DNA of 64,000 nt, taken from the NCBI RefSeq assembly GCF_016097555.1, contig NC_054706.1, positions 47,512,660 through 47,576,659 of the forward strand, given 5' to 3'. How positions within the stretch are numbered: the first letter of the stretch is position 1; each line of letters begins with the position of its first letter. A program made the position numbers and the translations under genes. Below the pieces are notes generated by a model. It worked only from the letters and a program-made list of their open reading frames with translations, was not told the origin of the DNA and did no database searches. Of the stretch, positions 57,386 through 64,000 are shown piece after piece. Source of the DNA: Gigantopelta aegis. Lineage: Eukaryota; Mollusca; Gastropoda; Neomphalida; Peltospiridae.

Positions 57386-57499
57386 TTTAGTGGATGTACA
57401 CATGTCCAATGATTGATTGATTGATTTATTGATTGCTGTGGGTGGAACCGGTACAGGGAGGTGAACACGGTATACCTACCAGCCTTAAATCCGAAGGAT

Positions 57500-58160
57500 T
57501 GATCACTGTACACCACCCAGGGTGGTAGGCGTGATAGCAATATCGACAAAGTTGTTATATACATAAAGGACAATGCAGAACTCTTTCCAAAGAAAACGAT
57601 TGAAAATGTTGTTTGTGTGGAGTGGCAAGTTGATGTGTGCATGGTTGTACAAGAGAGATTAATATCTAACACAAACTGTTTAGTGGCTAATTTTGCATGT
57701 GTCGGGAGGCTCACATGCCTTATTTAACAGTACAACCAGACACACAGAGAACCAACATCGAATTGCACCATTAAATTTCAATAGAAATACTATTTACTGT
57801 AATGTTTGTTGTTGGTAAATTCCTCCTTGGATACGTCAGCCCTGTGAGAAACTCATCTGGGTGAATGAATAACAGCATGCTAATGTTTTCTCTTGTGTTG
57901 CTCACAGTAAAAGTATAAATGATACTTTCCAGCAAAAGTAATGCATTCTGTGGTCCCATAGTAATCTGAATTAAATGTTCAGCCATTGTGCGTGCTGTAA
58001 CCTCACTGTGTGAATGGTCAATACAGCACAAAATTGAAATTTTGAGTAAAAGTCAGTATCTGTGACATTTGTATTTTTGCACAGTTCTTTACACTGTTTT
58101 TATTTAAATTTTGAATTCTTATATTGATGTTGATCATCACTTTATTTGTTTGCATTACCA
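57500..58160. other. Non-coding DNA
   Basis: ORFs on both strands are unsupported. No repeat recognised. Confidence 0.4.
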
Positions 58161-58164
58161 TAGT

Positions 58165-58256
58165 TTGACACCCAATAGCCGATGTATTTTTCATGCTGGG
58201 GTGTCGTTAAACATTCATTCATTCATTCATTCATTCATTCATTCATTCATTCATTT
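58165..58256 (+). mobile_element. SINE tail C with (ATTC)n end
   Basis: TTTGACACCCAATAGCCGAT, GCTGGGGTGTCGTTAAACAT, then about ten ATTC units (58214-58254). Shares CAATAGCCGATG with tail B but ends differently. Confidence 0.75.
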
Positions 58257-58268
58257 AAATGTTCAGAA

Positions 58269-58423
58269 CGGATCTAGGGGCCCCAGGGGCCCGGCACCCC
58301 CCTAAATTTTACGACAGTTATAATTTTATTATATATTAATTTTCTTTTTTTTTACGACCCCCCTCCAAACCTTCCCCAAAGTTTCCTTGGTATTGTGGCT
58401 CGTGTCACTGGGGCCCCCTGAAT
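58269..58423 (+). mobile_element. GGATCC-end dispersed repeat leading into a tandem array
   Basis: GGATCTAGGGGCCCCAGGGG at the left; CCCCCCTCCAAACCTTCCCC inside; its right end, GGATTTTCTGGATCCGACAC, is the start of the 48-bp array. Matches 22124-22262. Confidence 0.72.
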
Positions 58424-58713
58424 GGATTTTCTGGATCCGACACTAATGTTAGCACCCTCTTGAAGTGCAGTGGATTTTCTGGATCCGACACTAATGTTAG
58501 CACCCTCTTGAAGTGCAGTGGATTTTCTGGATCCGACACTAATGTTAGCACCCTCTTGAAGTGCAGTGTATTTTCTGGATCCGACACTAATGTTAGCACC
58601 CTCTTGAAGTGCAGTGTATTTTCTGGATCCGACACTAATGTTAGCACCCTCTTGAAGTGCAGTGGATTTCTGGATCCGACACTAATGTTAGCACCCTCTT
58701 GAAGTGCAGTGGA
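58424..58713. repeat. 48-bp tandem array, 6 copies
   Basis: Units begin GGATTTTCTGGATCCGACAC and end CTCTTGAAGTGCAGT at exact 48-bp spacing (58424, 58472, 58520, 58568, 58616, 58664), the last shortened by 1 bp. 48 is a multiple of 3, so open frames on both strands are expected and are not genes. Confidence 0.96.
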
Positions 58714-58751
58714 TTGTATAGTTAGGTTAAGAAAAATCTATGGTTATGCTT

Positions 58752-59028
58752 GGGAAGGAAGGAAGTGTTTTATTTAACGACGCACTCGACGCATTTTATT
58801 TACTGTTATATGGCATCAGACATATGGTTAAGGACCACAAAGATATTGAGAGAGGAAACCCACTGTCATCACTTCATGGGCTACTCTTTTCGATTAGCAG
58901 CAAGGGATCTTTTATATGCACCATCCCACAGACAGAATAGTACATACCACGGCCTTTGTTACACCAGTTGTGGAGCACTGGCTGGAATGAGAAATAGCCC
59001 AATGGGTCCACTGATGGTGATTGATCCT
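58752..59028 (-). mobile_element. SINE, head H1 remnant with tail A, 5'-truncated
   Basis: Tail A (TTTATTTAACGACGCACTCG), body, and only the inner edge of the head (GATGGTGATTGATCCTAG). Confidence 0.87.
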
Positions 59029-59213
59029 AGTCACATTATGATGTTAACACGCTGAAAAACTCTATCAACTTTTTTCAGCACATGGAATCGCGTATGTGAA
59101 AAAGGTACTGTGTATATGCACTGTATCAATAAACTCACATGTGGAAGCACATGAAATTGTGTTAATGGAAACGGGGCCTCCTTCTATATGACCATTTAAA
59201 AACATTATTATTA

Positions 59214-59403
59214 GGGCTAGCTCCAACACTTGCCAAATTTGCCAATTGTGAATTGCAGAAACAATTGAATTTTATTTTAATTTTGGCGAAATAATTTAAT
59301 GTAATAATTAATATTTTGTTAGAAAATAAATGGGTTTTTTTTGCAATTTTTTAAAGTTTAATAGATAATTTGGCGAAATTTTCTGCTGACCCAGAACTAA
59401 CCC
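59214..59403. mobile_element. Single-unit relative of the 83-bp array element
   Basis: Inverted relative to 43672-45188. Ends GGGCTAGCTCCAACACTTGC and, at the other side, inverted GGGTTAGTTCTGGGTCAGCA. The core between two TTTCGCC words is about 87 bp and occurs once. Confidence 0.8.
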
Positions 59404-59469
59404 TGATTATATTATTTAATATTTTGGCTTAATATTTATTTTGTTCTTTTTGTACTATCAGATCTTTGT

Positions 59470-59760
59470 TTCTGCTATATTTCTACAGATAAGTGTATAT
59501 AAATGTTTAGTAAATAATAAGTCATCTCGGTGACAATATAATTTTTATTAACAAATTATTTACTTCTTTTTTTGACATATCCTATGCTATACTTCTACAG
59601 ATAAGTGTATATAAATGTTTAGTAAATAATAAGTTATCTTGGTGACAATATAAATAAAACAAATTTAATTATTAATTTTTTTTTTTCATTAAATCATTTA
59701 CTTCTTTTTTTAACATGTACTATGCTATTCTTTTATAGATGAGTATATATGAAAGATAAT
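59470..59760. repeat. Three imperfect tandem copies, 112-138 bp
   Basis: TGCTATATTTCTACAGATAA, TGCTATACTTCTACAGATAA and TGCTATTCTTTTATAGATGA start at 59473, 59585 and 59723. Each of the first two is followed by GTGTATATAAATGTTTAGTA. Just upstream of the putative start of the RRxS gene. Confidence 0.8.
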
Positions 59761-59849
59761 TTTTAATGTGCTGTAAATAACATCTAATTATGTCTGTTAC
59801 TTTCCATGTTCCTAGTTGTAGTCAGCTTGTTGATATATATACACAGACA

Positions 59850-60165
59850 CTTGGAGCCTATTCCACGTTGGTTGTAACAGACTATTCACCAAAGAACTGC
59901 TACAAAGAAAAGACTTTTTATGCAATGAAGAAAGAAAGGTGTTTGGAACATATCACCTGTATTTAGTGCATAAATGTGGGTCTTTTATACCCCACGGTGC
60001 GTGTGTGCTTATGAAAAGCATTTGTAACACATGGGTATGATTCTATAGTGTGTTTTCAACACTTGAGCTTGGTGTCATGAGTGAGAATGTGGAGTAGAGA
60101 CCACCATTATGAAGACTAAACCAGATTGCAGACTTTCATTGTTCAGCTACTAAGGCAGACTTTTG
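59850..60165 (+). other. Possible upstream non-coding exon of the RRxS gene
   Basis: The stretch ends TTTTG followed by GTAAGTTT (donor at 60166), close to the vertebrate/invertebrate consensus. A TA-rich TGATATATATACAC at about 59831 could serve as a TATA-like element. The first base is a guess. No ORF is present. Confidence 0.3.
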
Positions 60166-60353
60166 GTAAGTTTAACTCCAATATTGACAGTACTTGTGGG
60201 GTTTTGTTTGTTCTTTTTGTAAATTTGGTTTTGAGGGAGGGGGGTACAATTTTACGTATTTAGAAAGTAATGTATTGTTGGTAGTCATTAGATTAACTTC
60301 ATATTCATTTTTGTTTCTTCTTGTTGCTGCGATCTTTGAAACAGGACATCCAA

Positions 60354-60452
60354 TCTATACATCCATCTGACCACCCATCCATCTTTCCATCCATTCATCC
60401 ATCCATGCATCCATCCGTCCATCCATCCATCCATCCATCCATCCATCCAATC
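60354..60452. repeat. (ATCC)n microsatellite
   Basis: Imperfect then perfect ATCC units, immediately next to a 5'-truncated SINE. In the proposed 5' UTR intron of the RRxS gene. Confidence 0.92.
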
Positions 60453-60454
60453 AT

Positions 60455-60711
60455 TCATGGTTTGTGCTATCCTGCCTGTGGGAAGCGCAAATAAAAGATC
60501 CCTTGCTGTTAATTGGAAAGAGTAGCCCATGTAGTGGCAACAGCAGGTTTCCTCTCAAAATCTGTGTGGTCCTTAACCATATGTCTGATGCCATATAACC
60601 GTAAATAAAATGTGTTGAGTGCGTCATTAAATAAAACATTTCCTTCTTTCCATATAACCGTAAATAAAATGTATTGAGTGCGTCATTAAATACAACATTT
60701 CTTTCTTTCAT
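60455..60711 (+). mobile_element. SINE, tail A, 5'-truncated, with doubled tail
   Basis: Starts in the body (CATGGTTTGTGCTATCCTGC). The tail segment CATATAACCGTAAATAAAAT to CATT occurs twice in tandem (about 60592-60650 and 60651-60711). Confidence 0.85.
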
Positions 60712-60767
60712 TAGCTAATAATTATATTTTGAAAAATCCTCTATTCTACATGTTTTAATATTTTCAG

Positions 60768-60930
60768 AAATGATCAGCAGGTATTGGAAAACGATGTAAC
60801 ATCATCGGAACTTTACTTCTACCCTGTGCTTCTACAAGTCCTGTGCTTCTACAAGTCCTGTGCTTCTACAAGTCCTGTGCTTCTACAAGTCCTGTGCTTC
60901 TACAAGTCCTGTGCTTGAAACACCCTCACC
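60768..60930 (+). other. 5' UTR part of the RRxS gene exon, with 17-bp repeats
   Basis: An acceptor-like TATTTTCAG ends at 60767, so the coding exon probably begins at 60768 and contributes about 163 nt of 5' UTR. The UTR contains five exact copies of the unit CTGTGCTTCTACAAGTC (60824-60908) and a partial sixth. The repeat is upstream of the in-frame TGA, so it is not coding in the gene's frame. Confidence 0.55.
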
Positions 60931-61284
60931 ATGGATTACTTATCACTGGATGTGGACTCGGACCAGCTGCCACCGATGGACTACCTGTCTCCAAACGATG
61001 CCGGCATGGGTGGCAGACGCAAGGCCTCTCTCCTGCCACTGAGACAGAACTCGGTCCAGTTTCTCACTCCAGACAGACGGCAGTCCATGATGATGAGTCG
61101 CCGTGAGTCTATGGCCATGAGCATGGGCATGAGGCGACAGTCGACCATTTCCCTTCTCATACCCAAACTGTCCATCGCATCCAGTGGCTCGCTCGTGCTG
61201 GGAGATGGGAGGCAGCGTAGTGGCAGTCTGTCATGGAAGGCCATCATGAATAAGATCGTTCCATCGCTAGCTGCAGGGAAGTTG
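60931..61284 (+). CDS. First coding exon of an unrecognised gene with RRxS motifs (partial)
   Basis: The exon encodes 118 residues and ends in phase 0 at TTG followed by GTGAGT (donor at 61285). The start is well supported: CACCATGG context, and an in-frame TGA at 60916-60918. The protein begins MDYLSLDVDSDQLPPMDYLS, so MDYLS occurs twice (1-5, 16-20). It then becomes basic and Met/Ser-rich with four RRxS-type basophilic-kinase motifs: RRKAS (29-33), RRQS (49-52), RRES (57-60) and RRQS (68-71), plus RQRSGS near 96. There is no signal peptide. The last 17 residues (WKAIMNKIVPSLAAGKL) are helix-forming and might lead into a domain in the next exon. It looks like a disordered, phosphorylatable cytoplasmic N-terminus of a longer protein. 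I do not recognise the family. Later exons are not visible in the remaining 2.7 kb. Confidence 0.75.
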
Positions 61285-61418
61285 GTGAGTGGTGTTAGTT
61301 ATTGATGGTGGATTTTTGTTTTTAGTTTTAGTTTAACATTTATTTTTCTTTCCCTGGTTTTGCAGGTAATAATTGCATAAAACAGTGAAATCCCTCTGAA
61401 CTGGACACCCATGGGACC

Positions 61419-61857
61419 AGGGCCCTGTCTTATGAAGCAATCTTAGTGCTAAGATCGCCTTAAAGGGACAGACCCTAGTTTTTAAACACTACAGCATATT
61501 GTTTATTATTAGAGCCATTTATGATCACTTAAATCAAAAATTACTTATGTTTTATTGTTTAGATTATCCATTTCCATAGAACCGAAGTGTTTCTGGTCAT
61601 CCTGGTGTTTCTAATACCAAAACATGCATTTTTCATATTTTTAAGAAGTAGCCGTTATTGATTTGAGTTCTAGTCTATTTTTAAGGATATTTCCCACTTT
61701 CAACGTCACAGAATCTTCTTTCATTTTATTGTAACTTTATCCAAATGAGTTACAGGTTTGTAAATTAACTAAACTTAGTATCCATTTTGTACGGCTTAAA
61801 ACTAGGGTGTGCACCTTTAAATGCATACCACTAAGATCATTTCATAAAACAGAGCAC
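61419..61857. mobile_element. Middle MITE of the nest, GGCCC...TATGAAGC ends
   Basis: GGCCCTGTCTTATGAAGCAA with TCTTAGTGCTAAGATCG at the left; ACTAAGATCATTTCATAAAA with CAGAGC at the right. Related to 51648-52188. Interrupted at TTAA by the inner element. Confidence 0.65.
61464..61816. mobile_element. Inner MITE of the nest, TTAA target site
   Basis: AGGGACAGACCCTAGTTTTT at the left; inverted AGGTGCACACCCTAGTTTTA at the right; TTAA on both sides (61460-61463, 61817-61820). Same family as 42842 and 50224. Confidence 0.85.
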
Positions 61858-61952
61858 AGGTAAAACGTCTGGTTTTAAGGAGTATCTGGATTAGAGAGGC
61901 TTCTGTACTGATATTTAAAGGACTTTCACTCTAGTTTAAACTGAATTTACTA

Positions 61953-62021
61953 GCAGTCTGTTATGGAAGGCCATCAGGAAAAAGATGGTACGTTCCATCT
62001 CTGGTCGAAGGGAAATTGGAA
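61953..62021 (+). pseudogene. Decayed copy of the end of the RRxS exon, in its intron
   Basis: The sequence from GCAGTCTGTTATGGAAGG onward repeats the exon end at about 61222-61284 (shared core TATGGAAGGCCATCA against TCATGGAAGGCCATCA, then GTTCCATC and AGGGAA). Relative to the exon there is a 4-bp insertion after AAGAT, which shifts frame, and the donor GTGAGT has become GAAAGT. It is therefore a broken partial exon duplication about 730 bp downstream, not a usable exon. Confidence 0.7.
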
Positions 62022-62193
62022 AGTGTCAGTGTTATTTTTATATTTATTTTTGATTAACCTTGAATGAATAAATACATAATGCTTCAGATTGAGGTTTTAA
62101 ATATGATTTTCTTACAAATAATGGTTATCTTAACACAACATTTATTTAAAAGATATTTTCTTTAGTTTTAGGGGCATTTGTCCCATGCTCAGA

Positions 62194-62492
62194 GGTGGGA
62201 TGTAGCCTTGTCTGATCTGCTTTTAGTCCCTAATCGATTCCTGTTGGTGGGCCTATTGGGCTATTTCTCGTTTCAATCGGTTCTCTAACAAAGGCTGTGA
62301 TAAGTACTGTCCTGTCTGTGGCATGGTGCAGATACATATAAAAGATCCCTTGCTGCTAATCAAAAAGTAGCCCTTGGAGTGGTGGCAGCAGGTGTCCTCT
62401 TTCATCTGTGTCTCATGTCTGAAGTCATATAACCGTAAATAACAATGTGTTGAATGTATTGTTTATAATGTTAAACTTTTCTTCCTTCCTTG
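62194..62492 (+). mobile_element. SINE, head H1 with tail A, rearranged head
   Basis: GGTGGGATGTAGCC then an altered head, CCTAATCGATTCCTGTTGGT; body CATATAAAAGATCCCTTGCT; diverged tail A. In the intron of the RRxS gene. Confidence 0.8.
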
Positions 62493-63496
62493 TCCATTGT
62501 TCATGGTAGAATAATAATCTTTCATTATATAGGTCTACCGATGTGGGATAAGGTTATTTCATTCCAAGGTCAAGGTACATAATTTACTATCAAGAATTTG
62601 ACAATACCAGCACTGTCAATGATAACAAGTTATGTACTTTTGGGTGGAATATTAAATACATATATATGACATATAAACAAAACCTCTATTCAAAAAGCCA
62701 CCAGCTTAATATATAAAACTTGGCTTGTTGGATCAATTAAACTGCTTTAAAATTTATGGACTGGTCTGGCTTTGAAGCCAAAATTTAATCAATGTGTAAA
62801 GAGTTGTAAATTGGGTTTTGCTGTTTACTCTTATCTATTTTCACAGTCCATTACTTTTTGAGAATACAGTCATGTGCATGTGTAGGTATATAAACTGAAT
62901 ATTTTCATGATAAATTTCCTTGTTGCTAGGCAATGTGAGGGTACTTCAGTTTAAGTGGGTCTTTGAGACACTGAGGGGGTAGAAACTTTAAAAGAAAGAA
63001 AGAAGAAATTAACTGGTATATTCTAAAAGGATTTGTATGGAAAACAGGTAGTTTGAAATATCAGTATCTTGTGAAATGTGTATATAGAGAAAAAGGGTCT
63101 CTATCTTGTTTGGAATTTTTCTTGATATTTGATGATTGACAGTGTTAAAACTAAGTTTTAAAAAGTGATTTAAAGACCATGTGAAGATTCTGAGTGAATA
63201 CTTGAAATATGGGAACTTTAAATGTGACAGTGTTTTATGACAACCTACAGTATAGGCTGGTCAGTTGTATGACCACTAATTTAGTAAAGTTACCCATTAG
63301 CAACATTCTGTTATGTTGTGATAGTTTAATATAACAACATAGTGCACAACTGACATGATGACACAATAACATTGATATAGCCAATGTAAAAGTAATATAA
63401 CTAATATATAAACTGATATGATAACAGTGAAAAACTAAAATGTCAACAGTACAATGAATACAATCAATGTCATTCTGATATAACTAGTGTCATAGT
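62493..63496. other. Intron sequence, nothing recognised
   Basis: No exon with a clear acceptor and open frame was found in this part of the presumed first coding intron. Confidence 0.4.
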
Positions 63497-63800
63497 GATA
63501 TGACTACAGTATAACAGGTAGTATGACTACATATACAGTATAAAGTCATATGACTTCAGTTAAAAATGATATGACTACAGTATAACAGGTAGTATGACTA
63601 CATATACAGTATAAAGTCATATGACTTCAGTTAAAAATGATATGACTACAGTATAACAGGTAGTATGACTACATATACAGTATAAAGTCATATGACTTCA
63701 GTTAAAAATGATATGACTACAGTATAACAGGTAGTATGACTACATATACAGTATAAAGTCATATGACTTCAGTTAAAAATGATATGACTACAGTATAAAG
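63497..63800. repeat. 71-bp tandem array, 4 copies plus a partial
   Basis: Units start GATATGACTACAGTATAACA at 63497, 63568, 63639 and 63710, with a partial at 63781. They contain an internal alternation of ATGACTACA and ATGACTTCA. Copies are essentially identical, so expansion is recent. The flanking 63280-63496 has looser versions of the same words. Confidence 0.94.
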
Positions 63801-64000
63801 TGTTATGATTAGGACACTAGTACAGCACAATATGGCAGTGAAAAAAACCCACTGTCAGAGAAATGACTTCAGAGTAATTGTAATACAATAAAGCAATGCA
63901 GCAGACAAATAACAGTTTTGAGTATGTACATGTATTAACATTTAAAAGTGATGATCCCACTATGGTGTGATATTATGTGACAGTGTGACAATTATTGTAA

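Larger units (their letters stand above)
61378..61906. mobile_element. Outer MITE of a triple nest, CAGTGAAA type
   Basis: Left ACAGTGAAATCCCTCTGAAC, right inverted ACAGAAGCCTCTCTAATCCA. Interrupted at about 61418. Confidence 0.65.

Noticed and set aside
58405-58702. 80-residue repetitive proteins on both strands
   Set aside because: The 48-bp unit is a multiple of three, so frames stay open by arithmetic. It derives from a dispersed repeat.
60843-61106. Alternative frame through the 17-bp repeats and into the RRxS exon
   Set aside because: No ATG in good context, and the main frame has a CACCATGG start, an upstream stop and a donor in phase.

Overview
The window is nuclear DNA of a metazoan, most likely a mollusc and probably a gastropod. 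The evidence is AT-rich DNA packed with one tRNA-derived SINE superfamily of a type I associate with molluscan genomes, many short palindromic DNA transposons, three decayed Tc1/mariner (DD34E) transposons, simple repeats of every class, and genes with GT-AG introns and little coding density. The species cannot be fixed from the sequence.

I can support only three cellular genes. (1) A minus-strand first coding exon at 35788-35858. Its product resembles the N-terminus of the BAR-domain RhoGAPs ARHGAP17/ARHGAP44 (RICH family), and it ends at a splice donor. No further exon was found to its left, so 1-35787 may be its first intron plus intergenic DNA. (2) A complete, essentially single-exon plus-strand gene at 40441-42354 for a 637-residue MFSD6-like major facilitator transporter. 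It is followed by about 11.8 kb with no SINE copy, which may be a long 3' UTR or other constrained DNA. (3) The first coding exon of an unrecognised plus-strand gene at 60931-61284, with a strong Kozak start, an in-frame upstream stop, four RRxS kinase-type motifs and a clean donor. Its intron runs off the right edge and contains a decayed copy of the end of that exon.

Layout. 1-9.1 kb: SINEs, a SINE nested in a MITE, a (GA)n tract, a 17-bp minisatellite split by a MITE, and a 360-bp segment duplicated at 4.73 and 8.60 kb. 9.4-12.4 kb: MITEs, including a 1.26-kb element. 12.8-16.6 kb: tandemly duplicated SINE, a 17-bp array, a 117-bp array and nested SINEs. 17.0-21.0 kb: two Tc1 elements with intact termini. 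21.2-28.9 kb: dense SINEs and microsatellites. 29.3-33.4 kb: a molluscan-type dispersed repeat interrupted by a 962-bp MITE, then the third Tc1. 35.7-42.4 kb: head-to-head RhoGAP-like and MFSD6-like genes. 42.8-54.1 kb: MITEs, the 83-bp x 17 array and homopolymers. 54.1-60.7 kb: SINEs, including an inverted pair. 59.8-64 kb: start of gene 3 and its intron, with a triple-nested MITE and a 71-bp array.

The most interesting material is structural. One SINE superfamily combines three tRNA-like heads with three tails. Dispersed elements have expanded into tandem arrays while a single-unit or unexpanded relative survives nearby. Several insertions are dated by nesting and by exact target-site duplications. 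No operon, CRISPR array or new defence or biosynthetic system is present.
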